Of a DNA stretch of 29,385 nucleotides, positions 6,419 to 16,180 are shown in pieces. The notes beneath the pieces were generated by a model. That model was not told where the DNA came from, did not search any database, and saw only the letters and a program-made list of their open reading frames with translations. Both the position numbers and the translations under genes were made by a program. Source of the DNA: Methanobacteriota archaeon (GTDB lineage: Archaea > Micrarchaeota > Micrarchaeia > Anstonellales > J096); the NCBI GenBank assembly GCA_003694965.1, contig RFJG01000064.1:1-29385 (forward strand). Reading direction: 5' to 3'. Positions within the stretch are counted from its first letter, which is position 1; each line of letters begins with the position of its first letter.

Positions 6419-6934
6419 ATGTTATTTGATGAGCTCCTCCTAAATGGAATCTTGTTCGTTGTGTTCTTGGCAACTGGCTATGTTGTGGACATTACAGATT
6501 ATGTATTCGATAGATTGAGGAAAAAATTGGGGGGAGCGCTTTTCGGCGTTTTTATCATAACAGTTACGCTTGCTTCTTTCCTATCCCTCCTGTTCTTCCC
6601 ATCGCAATTCCTTGGCATTGTCCTAGGCCTCCTCATCTCTAAGAAGCTGGACAAGCCAATTTTCCTAGTTATTGCCGTATTGCTATTCTATGTATTTGTT
6701 GAGCCTGTTGATATGCGCTTGTTATTGCTGTTTGGGGCAGCTTCCTTCTTTGATGAGCAAAGCTATTTTAGGGAGATTGGCAGGCCCGTTGTCAAACTAG
6801 CAGCCATAGTGTATGCTGTTGTGAGTGGCGATGTCCTATTCCTTAGTGCCATGGCAGGTTTTGACCTTGGCTACGACATAGCAACAAAAGAACTTGAAAA
6901 AAGGAAGGGAATAGCTCCTAGCCTACTCCCCTAA
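6419..6934 (+). CDS. Multi-pass membrane protein of unknown function
   Basis: 171 residues from the ATG at 6419; a TTG at 6392 would only add a non-hydrophobic tail overlapping the previous gene. About five hydrophobic segments are visible: near residues 8-24, 37-58, 62-75, 82-98 and a final Ala/Val-rich one near 128-150. The C-terminus is charged (ATKELEKRKG). There is no signal peptide cleavage motif, transporter signature or catalytic motif that I recognise. It lies between the small basic protein and the giant 1770-residue membrane protein, all on the plus strand. The giant gene has its own TATA box just after this stop, so co-transcription with it is partial at most. Confidence 0.8.
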   Translation: MLFDELLLNGILFVVFLATGYVVDITDYVFDRLRKKLGGALFGVFIITVTLASFLSLLFFPSQFLGIVLGLLISKKLDKPIFLVIAVLLFYVFVEPVDMRLLLLFGAASFFDEQSYFREIGRPVVKLAAIVYAVVSGDVLFLSAMAGFDLGYDIATKELEKRKGIAPSLLP

Positions 6935-6937
6935 ATG

Positions 6938-6947
6938 TTTATATAAA
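6938..6947 (+). promoter_or_regulatory. TATA box of the giant membrane protein gene
   Basis: TTTATATAAA, a near-ideal archaeal TATA box, is centred about 26 nt upstream of the GTG at 6969, which implies a leaderless transcript. Confidence 0.75.
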
Positions 6948-6968
6948 GATGTAGACATAAAATAAAGT

Positions 6969-9900
6969 GTGAAAAGGCTGTTTTTCGCATTCCTGCTAAT
7001 AAGCATGGCATTCAGCGCAAACTTATTCATAAATGCTAGTGTAGGGGAGAGTAACACGAGCGTATGGATATTCCCCTACATATTCAATTCAACATCGCCC
7101 GTTAATGCTTTCAGCATGGCAGAAATAAGGAATTTTGATTTTAAGATAAATGCAATATCGCCCGATAAGAAAGATAGCGTCAATGTTGATTGCCATAATA
7201 AGCAACTACTCTCATCTACATTGAAAGTAGATGTTGGAGAGGTTATTCTCAACGGCGTTGAATGTAGCTTTCCTACGCCAGACATACTAAAAAATGGTTG
7301 TGGCTATGTTCAAGTTAGCAGCTCCGCAAACATAGGCGGGGAATTGGTAAAGGCTGGGCCATCACAAGTCATTGCTTGCTATGAAAAATTAAGCTACCCG
7401 GACAGGGCTGTCATAATCTCAAACCAAGGGCACTATGTTGATTTCACTAATCCCATATGCTTCACGGCATTGTTGGTAGCGGCGTTGTTCATAGCTGCAT
7501 TCTATGCAAAGGGAGGAGGAAGCATAACATCATTGTATGACCTCGTCTACCCAAGAATGCTTAAGATGCCTCAAGTTGCCTACACACTAAGAGGGCCGTC
7601 TCCAATAGGGGCACTGGCAAAGGGCCTCGCAAAGGGAAAGGCAGAAGCTCTTAACGCAGCAGCGCTTAGGTTGGGTCTTGGCGTGGGAGCTAGCGAAGAT
7701 ACAGTACTAGATGGGATAAGGAAGGCAGTGGGGAAGCCAGGAGCAACCATAGAGGACTTGGCAAATTTCTTCGCTGATGAGAAGAATAGGGAAATGTACG
7801 ATGATGCATATGGAGCTTTCCGTCTCTATATGACATACAAGAATATGGGAACTGGAAGCCTCGGCATAATCGGAAATAAGAGAGTGAAGAAAGTAGAGTG
7901 GGATTGGTACAAGAAATATGCAGGAAAAGTGAAAACGGGATGGGAAAAATTGCCAAGCCATGTAAGGACGCCGATAACGTGGAGCTTCTTGCCACTAAAG
8001 CACCTCTATAGAGGAGTGAAGATGGGTTTCTGGGGGATACGGGGCGCTGCGAGGCTCGTTGGGCAGATGTCTGGCGTAGTGCCGGCAGGTGCTGGATTTT
8101 ATAGGGGGATGAAGAGAGCAGAAATTGAGAAAGGCAAAAGGATACCATTAGAGGAAGGCAGTAAGGTAAGCAAATGGATTGGCAGTAAACTCAAGGCAAG
8201 CCATATGGCTATGTCAAAAGAGCACTTGCTTTGGAATCCCATAAAACACATAAATGCAGAAGCAAAAATCGCAGAGGAAGCCTTGATGGAACAGCTCTTT
8301 ATGAACGGCCTCTATTGGTTAGCAACAGAGGAGGGGAGAGCACACTATGCCAAATACTTGGAAGAGATGGGCAACATAGACATCGTTAATAAGAAGCGGG
8401 AGGAAAATGAAAAGCACGCAAGCAATGCAAGGAAAGAGTTGGAGGAGTTCTTCAAGAGCATAGAGAAGAGGGACATAGAGAGAATATGGGAGATGACAAG
8501 AGAGCTTAATGAAGCGAACTTGGATGCTTACCTTTCTCTTGTAGGAGGTTATAGCTCAGAATATGCGGAGTTAATAGGGAAACTCAGAGACATATACAGA
8601 GAGGGAGAGGAGAACATAAGGAACCTCTACCTCTTGGATTTTGTTGCTGATGAGTATGCTGACGGCATTAGAGAACTGGGCCTCCATTCAAGGTTCAGCA
8701 AGGATGAGGACATAATAACAAGAGAGGGTCTTGGCAACCTTGCCACTGAGAGTATGTACAACTACATGGAGTATGTGTATGGTGCACCAGACTACGAAAA
8801 GGCAGCAGCCAATGGTATTGATACTGCCATAGCGGAGGCCATAAATGCGATGTATGGGATAAGCTCAGAAGGGAACAACGTTGAGAGGTACTACAGCGCT
8901 ATGGACGAGAGAAATAGTTTTAAGAATGAAATAAAAAACGCTAAGGAGCATGATGAATGGGCAAGGTCTCTATTATCAAGAGTGTTTGAGAGGGAAGGAT
9001 TTACAGTAAGCGATAGGGAGCTCTATAAGTTCCTAAGTGCTAAACAAGAGCTGAAAGAGCACATAAGAAACTTGGCAGCGAGCGAAGATGAGAAAAGAGT
9101 AATGAAAAAGTTCGCGGATTACATAGCAGTGTCAGCAAAGACAAAGGTTAGGGAGCCTTGGAAAAAGAGCGCCATAGGGAAGAGGTGGAATTTCGTAACA
9201 AATGATATGGCGAAGAAAGCTGAGAAACTATCTTCCTCGTCTGTTGGGAAGGCAATAAGCTTGTTGTTTGATGAGTCTTTCAATACAAGAGTTGGGATGG
9301 CGTCAGCATTTGTGAAAGGAGAAAGAGGATATGTTGAGGGAGCAATAGGAACTGGCAAGGTCAGGGACATAAAAGCTGTAGAAGGGGAGATCAGCAAAAT
9401 AGTAGGGGACGCCATTAGTAGGATGGGTGTTAGCGCAAGCGCCTCATACTTGGATAACCTTAAGAACACCATAATGGTTGAGATTGTGAAGCAGGGAGGG
9501 GAAAATGCCAGTGCAATAAAGAGCATAATTGAAAAGAACTTGAGGGAGGTAGCTAGAGACTATGCCCGCACTGGGAAGAAGGTAGACAAGAAGATGCTCA
9601 AAGCACTTGAACAAGAAATACATAATATGGCAAAAGACATAGAAGCGGCTGCTGGAAACATAAGTAAATCCGGCACAATAGAAGTAAGGTATAGAACAGC
9701 TCTTGATGGAGAATACTCCATCAGGATTAGGAGCCTTATGACAATAGAGGCGTCAGATAGGAATTGGAAAGGATATGACAGCATAAGGACGACGAGAGAC
9801 CTTGCTATGCATTTTATGATATATGGAGCTAAGAAGTTGGGCGAGGAGAAGAGCTTGAAGGAAGTTATGGATTACTTGAGCGATGAGAAGAACTTAACAA

Positions 9901-12281
9901 TAGATGATTGGGAGATGAACCAGAGCATAAAGAGCGGGAAGCTTGCTTGGCTGGAAGTTGCTAACAGCATGTTTATGCCTATGTTTACTAACGGTTCCAA
10001 CAACGAATCTGTTGAGACTATAAATAAGCTGTTCAAGGATAAGAGCAGTATAGCATCAAAGTTTGAGGAGAGGGTTAAGCTCGGAGGAGTACTGAATACA
10101 ATAAGCAATATACCAGACCTAAAAGTAATAGGACTTGGCCAAATATACGCTGTTGCGAGCGTTAATGGAATACTCAATGTTGAAAAAAACTTGGAGATAT
10201 ATCCCTCATCAGTTGAAGACCTAAAAAGGATCTCTGCACTTCTTGAGAAGAGGGGCGATAGCGCAGGCGCCGCAGAGGTGCTCTTATTGGTTGACAAGAT
10301 CAACGATGAGAGCTTGAGCCACAACGACAGGGCAATAGTGAAGAAGGTTATGGAAAAAACAAAATCATTGATAGAGGAAGGGGAGCTAGACTTATTTGAG
10401 GCTGCTAGGATAGGTTATAGCTATGGACACAGCACTGGAGATTACAGCCTCGTCTTTAACAAGGACATAAGCGGCGTTGTGGTAGGAACAACAAGAGAAG
10501 TTGCTGACGAGATAAAGAGGGTTGGAGAGAGCGGCACAGGAGTAGCCAACAAAGTTAGCGTCCTTTTTGAGAATATGAAAATGAAAGGGGAGATGCTAAG
10601 GCAGGGAATAGGAGAGTCGCTGGAGGCTTTCTCTTTTGCTTTGATGCCTATGAGGGATGTTGAGATTTTCATGCCATACAATGAAGTTACAAAGCACCAC
10701 GCGTTGAGTGTTGTGGAGTATTTTGAGAAGGAACTCCGCAACCTTGACAATGAAAAGGCAGGTGCCAACAGCCTCCTCTCTAAATTAAAGGCAGAGGCAA
10801 AAGCCTTGAGAGTAAAGAAAAAGAACGACCCAACAAATACATTGCTGGCAAAACAGTTGGAGGACAAGGAAAAGGAGATAGAGAGAGCAGAGAAGGAAAT
10901 AAAGAGGCTGGAGAAGAAGAAGGAAAGGATAGAAGCTAGTAAGAAGAGCATAGATAGCTATATAGATAGTATGTCGTTCTACGCAACTAGGGATAATTTC
11001 TACATATACAATGGTTGGTTTGGCTCAAAGGAGGCCAGATTAGCTAAGCAGCAGCACATGAGAGGGACATATGCGGGAGGAGCACTCCTAACTAGAGACA
11101 TAATGCATAGTCAAGGGGGCATAACACTGAGGCCATCTGAGATACCCATGGGGTTCCTTACTAGCGGAGGCATAATGTTTAAGTTGATGAAATTAGGGGC
11201 TTTCATAGGAGAGCCTTTCAGGAAGTTCCAAAAACTCGCGAGTGAGGCGCTGCTCCAACCATACATAAGCCCGTCTGGATATGATGTGAAATACGAAGCA
11301 GATAGGGAGATGATGAAAAATAGTAGGAATGCTGGCATAGACAGCGCATTTATGGAGGGAGTGCAGAGGGCCAAAGATGTATATGAGCACCCACTAAAGC
11401 AAAGAGTTGATATGGCAAGGGCTAGGTCGTTGAGAGGGTTTGTAGAAACGATAACTGGGACGTTCCTGCCCATAGGAGCAATAGCAGCGGCGATAGCAAG
11501 TGGGCCTACAGCGACAATAACTGCGGGAGTTGCATTAGGAGCCTATCCTTTAGTTAATAAGCTATTCAAGAAAATGACTGGCAGCCCTTACAGCCTCTAT
11601 GAGTGGTTCTTAGACAGGTTTAGCAAGGAGACATTCAAGACAGCTATGGATTTGGAAGACCTAACTTGGAGGGCAACTGTTGGATTGGTTGACTACTCTT
11701 GGTACTCTAGAGAGATGGGGGAGGTTATGGGAGGAGGAGCGAAGGCCATCCCTGGCTTAAGCTATCACCAATACACTAGCGGGGAGTATGCACTTAATGA
11801 ACCAACAGCAATAGCATACAATAGGATGGCCAAAAATATGGGGCCCGGTTACAATCCTTTTGAAGTGCCCGAGAATAAGTATGGCTTTGGAGCTGTGAGA
11901 TACAATAAGAGTATATTGAGGAGAGTGGAGGAGCAGAACAAGGAAATGGAAGGAACTGGTCCTGCCTACAACTTCGCATTTGGGCTTTTCTCCCCCGCTC
12001 TATTCATAAACTATCTTACGCCCAAGATAACGAGGAAAGCAGCGATGTACAGGGCTATGCCTGGCAAGGCATTGGCAAAGGACTTAACAGCTGTTGCAAC
12101 AACTGCTGCAGCAATATACACTGTTGGACCCCTTGGGCCTCTTGCTATGGGAAGCGCTTATGTGGCTGCTGAGATGGGGATACATGGAGACAAAGTGCTA
12201 TGTCCAAGGTGTAGGAAAGAGAAGAAAAGAGGACAGCACTGTCCTGTATGTGGATTTAAGCCAGCATCGCCATCTATCTAA
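6969..12281 (+). CDS. Giant membrane protein: signal peptide, Cys ectodomain, TM, long helical body, C-terminal zinc ribbon
   Basis: 1770 residues, unbroken. Residues 1-17 form a signal peptide ending near AFSA. Residues 18-157 make a beta-rich external domain with four Cys (75, 99, 111, 137), possibly two disulphides. A membrane segment follows (about 162-180), introduced by DFTNPIC. The next 1500 residues are mostly charged, helical and without a recognised fold. A strong coiled coil lies near 1288-1331 (KQLEDKEKEIERAEKEIKRL). Ala/Gly-rich hydrophobic stretches near 1496-1528 and 1704-1737 could be further membrane or amphipathic segments. The protein ends with CPRC (1745-1748) and CPVC (1758-1761), a compact zinc ribbon typical of cytoplasmic proteins. 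With the N-terminus outside, the body is probably cytoplasmic. The GTG start is leaderless. The function is unknown; possibilities are a surface-signalling scaffold or a secretion/conjugation-type component. Confidence 0.88.
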   Translation: MKRLFFAFLLISMAFSANLFINASVGESNTSVWIFPYIFNSTSPVNAFSMAEIRNFDFKINAISPDKKDSVNVDCHNKQLLSSTLKVDVGEVILNGVECSFPTPDILKNGCGYVQVSSSANIGGELVKAGPSQVIACYEKLSYPDRAVIISNQGHYVDFTNPICFTALLVAALFIAAFYAKGGGSITSLYDLVYPRMLKMPQVAYTLRGPSPIGALAKGLAKGKAEALNAAALRLGLGVGASEDTVLDGIRKAVGKPGATIEDLANFFADEKNREMYDDAYGAFRLYMTYKNMGTGSLGIIGNKRVKKVEWDWYKKYAGKVKTGWEKLPSHVRTPITWSFLPLKHLYRGVKMGFWGIRGAARLVGQMSGVVPAGAGFYRGMKRAEIEKGKRIPLEEGSKVSKWIGSKLKASHMAMSKEHLLWNPIKHINAEAKIAEEALMEQLFMNGLYWLATEEGRAHYAKYLEEMGNIDIVNKKREENEKHASNARKELEEFFKSIEKRDIERIWEMTRELNEANLDAYLSLVGGYSSEYAELIGKLRDIYREGEENIRNLYLLDFVADEYADGIRELGLHSRFSKDEDIITREGLGNLATESMYNYMEYVYGAPDYEKAAANGIDTAIAEAINAMYGISSEGNNVERYYSAMDERNSFKNEIKNAKEHDEWARSLLSRVFEREGFTVSDRELYKFLSAKQELKEHIRNLAASEDEKRVMKKFADYIAVSAKTKVREPWKKSAIGKRWNFVTNDMAKKAEKLSSSSVGKAISLLFDESFNTRVGMASAFVKGERGYVEGAIGTGKVRDIKAVEGEISKIVGDAISRMGVSASASYLDNLKNTIMVEIVKQGGENASAIKSIIEKNLREVARDYARTGKKVDKKMLKALEQEIHNMAKDIEAAAGNISKSGTIEVRYRTALDGEYSIRIRSLMTIEASDRNWKGYDSIRTTRDLAMHFMIYGAKKLGEEKSLKEVMDYLSDEKNLTIDDWEMNQSIKSGKLAWLEVANSMFMPMFTNGSNNESVETINKLFKDKSSIASKFEERVKLGGVLNTISNIPDLKVIGLGQIYAVASVNGILNVEKNLEIYPSSVEDLKRISALLEKRGDSAGAAEVLLLVDKINDESLSHNDRAIVKKVMEKTKSLIEEGELDLFEAARIGYSYGHSTGDYSLVFNKDISGVVVGTTREVADEIKRVGESGTGVANKVSVLFENMKMKGEMLRQGIGESLEAFSFALMPMRDVEIFMPYNEVTKHHALSVVEYFEKELRNLDNEKAGANSLLSKLKAEAKALRVKKKNDPTNTLLAKQLEDKEKEIERAEKEIKRLEKKKERIEASKKSIDSYIDSMSFYATRDNFYIYNGWFGSKEARLAKQQHMRGTYAGGALLTRDIMHSQGGITLRPSEIPMGFLTSGGIMFKLMKLGAFIGEPFRKFQKLASEALLQPYISPSGYDVKYEADREMMKNSRNAGIDSAFMEGVQRAKDVYEHPLKQRVDMARARSLRGFVETITGTFLPIGAIAAAIASGPTATITAGVALGAYPLVNKLFKKMTGSPYSLYEWFLDRFSKETFKTAMDLEDLTWRATVGLVDYSWYSREMGEVMGGGAKAIPGLSYHQYTSGEYALNEPTAIAYNRMAKNMGPGYNPFEVPENKYGFGAVRYNKSILRRVEEQNKEMEGTGPAYNFAFGLFSPALFINYLTPKITRKAAMYRAMPGKALAKDLTAVATTAAAIYTVGPLGPLAMGSAYVAAEMGIHGDKVLCPRCRKEKKRGQHCPVCGFKPASPSI

Positions 12282-12288
12282 CATACGA

Positions 12289-15200
12289 TTAATCCTTGAA
12301 CCTCTTTATCCTCCTCTTGGGGATTTCCTTTTTCTTGAATAGCCTGTCCTTATAGAGGTAGAGACCAGCACCGATTGCTATTACCCCCAATACCGCATAG
12401 GGGTAGTAGTCGCTCAAGTCCTTCATTGGAGGCGCTAAGTTGGCTGCGTTCTTCTTCATCTGGGAAGTGATGCTCAACACCTTGACATACTGTCCCTCAT
12501 CCAAAGCGCTCTTCGCAAGGGAGAGGCTCTTGCCGTACTGCTCCTCACTTATGCCAGAGCTCCTCAAATAGTTCTCCGTGTTGTCTATCTCTGAAGAGGC
12601 TGCTTCCTTCAAGGAATCCTTAGCTCTGTTGATCTCCGACAGGAGGGACTCGCCTTTCTTTGTTAGCATTGCCTTTTGCCTCGCTGTTTTGGCAGATGAT
12701 ATTAGCTTAAGCTTGTTCTTGAAGTAAGAAGAGGAAAATGGCAAATATTCTTCCAGATCGTTCTTCTTGGCTTCTCTCTCCATCTCCTCGTAGCCAGCTA
12801 TGGCATCTGAGAGCTTTGCCATTACAGAAGAGTATGCCATATCTATGTCCTTGCTCTTGTCCTTGTAGCTCCCTACGATGGCCTCCGCACTATCCAGTGC
12901 CTTAGCAGCCTTAGAGAGTGAAACTATATCATACGAGCTCTTGGCCTTCCTGTGCTCTGCCTCAAACTCCTTGAAGGAGTCCTCTAGCGTTGTGTTCTTT
13001 GGCATTGATTTGAGATAGTCCTTCTTGAGGTTGTAGTATTTCTTCCATAGCTGAGATGAGGTAAGGGACACATAGCGCTTAACCCAACTCTTATCATATG
13101 TGGATGCGTTGCTAGTTTCCAGCTCCTTCTCCTTGTCTGAGAGCTCTGAAGACAAACTACTTCCAACAGAAACTGCTTTTTTGAGGTTTGCCACATCAGC
13201 CTCTATTGTTTTTTGGAGCTCTTCCTCAACTGCTTTCTTCTCCTCACTTATCTTATTGTCTTTTTCTATTGTGTCTGATAGGTTCTTAGCCTTTTCCAAA
13301 GCCACATCATAGAAGCCAGAGACCTGTAAATTCTTTATCTCCTGTAATGTGTCGTTGTACTCTGGAGCAGCTGTGCTCTCTAATGATGTGAGGAGTGTTG
13401 AGAGCTCTTTGTTGACATCGTCAACCTTTGTCTTCAATGTGAAAACATATGTTTTTCCTGCCTCAAGATTACTTAAAACAAGGGAAGAACCCTCCATCTC
13501 ATAGGATGGGCCATCCTCTACCTCATAACCATTTATGTTGACAACTGCCCTAGTTATGTCGTATTGTGGAGAGATGGTCATCTGCTCCCTGCATAGTGTC
13601 TCGCCAGAAGTTGTAGCACAGGACAACGTAGTGTTGGAGATGTCTAAGAGTTTTTTCTTTTCTAGCATTTTTATTGTGTGGAAGCCTTTGTCAAGATTAA
13701 TCGTTTTTCGCGTTCCCTTGAATTGCCCATCAACATAAACAGAGCAGTCGCAACCAACATCCAAAGTGGAGTCAACAATAGCTTCAACATCATACTCCCT
13801 GCTAAGTTGTCCCTCCTCTCCATCTGCTTCCGCACTCTCATTAAGGGAGATCTGCCTTATGAATTTGTCCTTCTTAACTATGTCAGCTGTAAGGGACTCA
13901 TACGGCTCTATGTAGGGGATCCTCCACAGTATGTTGTCTCCTGTTATGACATAGCCCCTATCAACGTTGACCTCTTCTGTATAAAACTCTCCTTGTATGG
14001 GGATCGTTTTCTCAACATCAGTGAAGCGGTAGTTGAGAGGATTAGTAATTATCGCCCTTGCTTCAAGCGTTCCTTCCTCATCTATGGAGACAAGAGGCCT
14101 ATCATACATTAGCTCTACCTTGACGGCTGAGAAGGAAGTGGCCAAGCGCTCTTCTATCGTTGATATGCTATCCTTGTAGAAATTCTCCAACTCCAACAGC
14201 TTGCCCATATTGCTCCTTATGAAGTCACTATCTACTTTTACGGCATTGCCCTCCAATGTGGTTTTCTTGGAAGCTATGTCGCTATACGTGCCAGTTGCCA
14301 TCAAACTCTCCAACTCTTCTTTGTATGTCTGAAGAGAGGAGAAGCGTGAGTAGGCCTTGGAAAGTATTGAATCCTCTACAGAAGACAACAAGGCATACTT
14401 ATCTATGTATGACTTGGAGGAGCTGTCTATTGAAGATAGTTGGGATTTCTCTAATGAAACATCCAATCCATCCTTAGATGCTCGCGATAGGAGGTCCTTA
14501 ACCTCATCAACCAATGAGAGGTACTCGTCTTTTTTCATAGGTGGTTTTGCCGCAACAGCATCCAACATGCTGTCTATGCGGACATACTCCTTATAGCGGG
14601 AGCCGAGTTTTGGTTCTCCGTCTGCATTGGAAAGCATATCCTTGTATTTCTCGACATCATAGCCTTGGGAAAGCAAGCTGTCCATCTTGGAAATGAGCCT
14701 CTCCCTGAATTTTGAGAGGACTGTCTTGGCATGCTCAACTATGTGTGGCTCTTGAGAGAGGAGCTCATTATATGTGGAGAGCCCCTCATATATATCATAA
14801 GAGTAGTTGGCAGCCCCTATTGACTCCATACTATCTATAGTTGAGAGGAAAAGTTCCGCGGATTTAATGTTATTGTCTAAGTCGTTGTATTCCTCGGCGA
14901 CTGTCTTTGTAGAGGAGACCGCCCCTTCTAAGTAAAGGGCATCTATATAGAAAGCCTCCTGCCTATATGCCTCTAACCTCTTCTCTTTCATATAATCAAT
15001 CCTCGTGGAGAGGTTGAGCTTCATCGCCTCCACATCTGTGTAGTAAGTTGCTAAATCGCTATTATATGTATCGGCCAATGAGGAAACTCTTGTTGTGAAA
15101 TTGTGCGCTTTCTCTATAATGTCAAAGGCGTCGCCAAAATAAGGATAATCCTGTCCTTCCAAGTCCTTGGATGTGTTAGTTATTGCTAAAAGCTCCCGGC

Positions 15201-16158
15201 CATTGTATTGGATAGATGAGAGCTCCTCTTTCAGCGTAGCGCAAGATACTGCCCCAGGACCTGTGTAGTCTTTGTTGCAGAAACCCCTGTTGGAAGCATC
15301 CTCATACATAGATATGAGTTCCTGCCTAGCTAAATCTGCATTCTGTATGGCTAGCGACATCGCATCTTGTGTACCTGCCCACGCAAGCTTGTACTTGTCA
15401 GAGTAGAGCTTACACGATGTCTTGGCATCTGTTATAGAAGAGAGGCCGTCCAACACAATTTGGCCTACATCACTCACAAGAAGCACGGGGTTTGCTGTTG
15501 CGATGGCTGCAGACATTAGTAGGAAAGATGGCAACTCAGAGGATGTCAAGGAACGTGTGTTGCCAGAGCTAACAAGCCTATAATGTGTCGTGTAATATGT
15601 ATGGGTCTTATTGTTTACTGTCTTCGTGTGGCTTGTCTCGTACGTATCAACATAATAGCCAAGGGATGGCTCCATTACTGAATTGTAGGAAGATAGGGAA
15701 CTAAGTTGGGATTCCGACATAGAAGTGAGTGAACTTGTTAGAGGGTCCAAAAATGAACCCTTCATATCTATGGTCTTGTCTAAGTTGAATATGAACATTG
15801 CATCACACACATTGTAGTGGGAGATGGCTGCCTGAGCCTCTGCTTTGGCAGCACTAAGGCTATCATATATGCTACTATTGAGGTATGTTGGTATGTCATA
15901 AGCAAGCAATGGGTTGAGGTTGTTCCTCGTAGCTGTCGGATTTGCTATGAGTTGCCCATCAAGGTAGGTGTAGTATTTCCAGGAGGGGTCGTTGAGTTTT
16001 AGGGTAATCTGGGGGTTGAGGGGTTCGGAGTAATTATACTGCATAGTTAGAGGAGAGCTTGTTGTTGGTGTTGTTGGTGTTGTTGAAGAGCCATTTGAAC
16101 CAGAAGCAAAGAGAAGGCTAAGCATAAGGATAAATGTCAGCATATGAGTGAATCTCAT
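12289..16158 (-). CDS. Giant secreted coiled-coil protein with PEGA-like module and C-terminal anchor
   Basis: 1289 residues. The signal peptide is residues 1 to about 19 (RFTHMLTFILMLSLLFASG), followed by a Thr/Pro/Ser stretch likely to be glycosylated. Long helical, coiled-coil-like regions span roughly 90-690 and 860-1240. Between them lies a beta-rich part: a CARDB/DUF11-like segment (about 690-780) and a PEGA-like module near 790-832 (CDCSVYVDGQFKGTRKTINL then KGFHTIKML). The C-terminus has one membrane segment (YYPYAVLGVIAIGAGLYLY, about 1251-1269) and a 20-residue tail rich in Lys and Arg. This is the layout of a stalk-like cell-surface protein anchored by its C-terminus. The ATG at 16158 has a TATA box about 26 nt upstream. 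It converges on the 1770-residue gene with 7 nt between the stops. No catalytic motif is seen. Confidence 0.88.
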   Translation of the reverse strand: MRFTHMLTFILMLSLLFASGSNGSSTTPTTPTTSSPLTMQYNYSEPLNPQITLKLNDPSWKYYTYLDGQLIANPTATRNNLNPLLAYDIPTYLNSSIYDSLSAAKAEAQAAISHYNVCDAMFIFNLDKTIDMKGSFLDPLTSSLTSMSESQLSSLSSYNSVMEPSLGYYVDTYETSHTKTVNNKTHTYYTTHYRLVSSGNTRSLTSSELPSFLLMSAAIATANPVLLVSDVGQIVLDGLSSITDAKTSCKLYSDKYKLAWAGTQDAMSLAIQNADLARQELISMYEDASNRGFCNKDYTGPGAVSCATLKEELSSIQYNGRELLAITNTSKDLEGQDYPYFGDAFDIIEKAHNFTTRVSSLADTYNSDLATYYTDVEAMKLNLSTRIDYMKEKRLEAYRQEAFYIDALYLEGAVSSTKTVAEEYNDLDNNIKSAELFLSTIDSMESIGAANYSYDIYEGLSTYNELLSQEPHIVEHAKTVLSKFRERLISKMDSLLSQGYDVEKYKDMLSNADGEPKLGSRYKEYVRIDSMLDAVAAKPPMKKDEYLSLVDEVKDLLSRASKDGLDVSLEKSQLSSIDSSSKSYIDKYALLSSVEDSILSKAYSRFSSLQTYKEELESLMATGTYSDIASKKTTLEGNAVKVDSDFIRSNMGKLLELENFYKDSISTIEERLATSFSAVKVELMYDRPLVSIDEEGTLEARAIITNPLNYRFTDVEKTIPIQGEFYTEEVNVDRGYVITGDNILWRIPYIEPYESLTADIVKKDKFIRQISLNESAEADGEEGQLSREYDVEAIVDSTLDVGCDCSVYVDGQFKGTRKTINLDKGFHTIKMLEKKKLLDISNTTLSCATTSGETLCREQMTISPQYDITRAVVNINGYEVEDGPSYEMEGSSLVLSNLEAGKTYVFTLKTKVDDVNKELSTLLTSLESTAAPEYNDTLQEIKNLQVSGFYDVALEKAKNLSDTIEKDNKISEEKKAVEEELQKTIEADVANLKKAVSVGSSLSSELSDKEKELETSNASTYDKSWVKRYVSLTSSQLWKKYYNLKKDYLKSMPKNTTLEDSFKEFEAEHRKAKSSYDIVSLSKAAKALDSAEAIVGSYKDKSKDIDMAYSSVMAKLSDAIAGYEEMEREAKKNDLEEYLPFSSSYFKNKLKLISSAKTARQKAMLTKKGESLLSEINRAKDSLKEAASSEIDNTENYLRSSGISEEQYGKSLSLAKSALDEGQYVKVLSITSQMKKNAANLAPPMKDLSDYYPYAVLGVIAIGAGLYLYKDRLFKKKEIPKRRIKRFKD

Positions 16159-16180
16159 AAATTATAGATAATTGAAGTTA

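Noticed and set aside
7690..8148. A 152-codon minus-strand ORF inside the giant membrane protein gene
   Set aside because: It lies wholly opposite a continuous well-structured reading frame, is rich in Ser/Leu/Pro as expected of antisense shadow, and has no promoter or ribosome site.
10442..10951. A 169-codon minus-strand ORF that looks like a membrane protein
   Set aside because: Its Ser/Phe/Leu runs are the mirror of the Lys/Glu-rich coiled coil encoded on the plus strand; no start signals.
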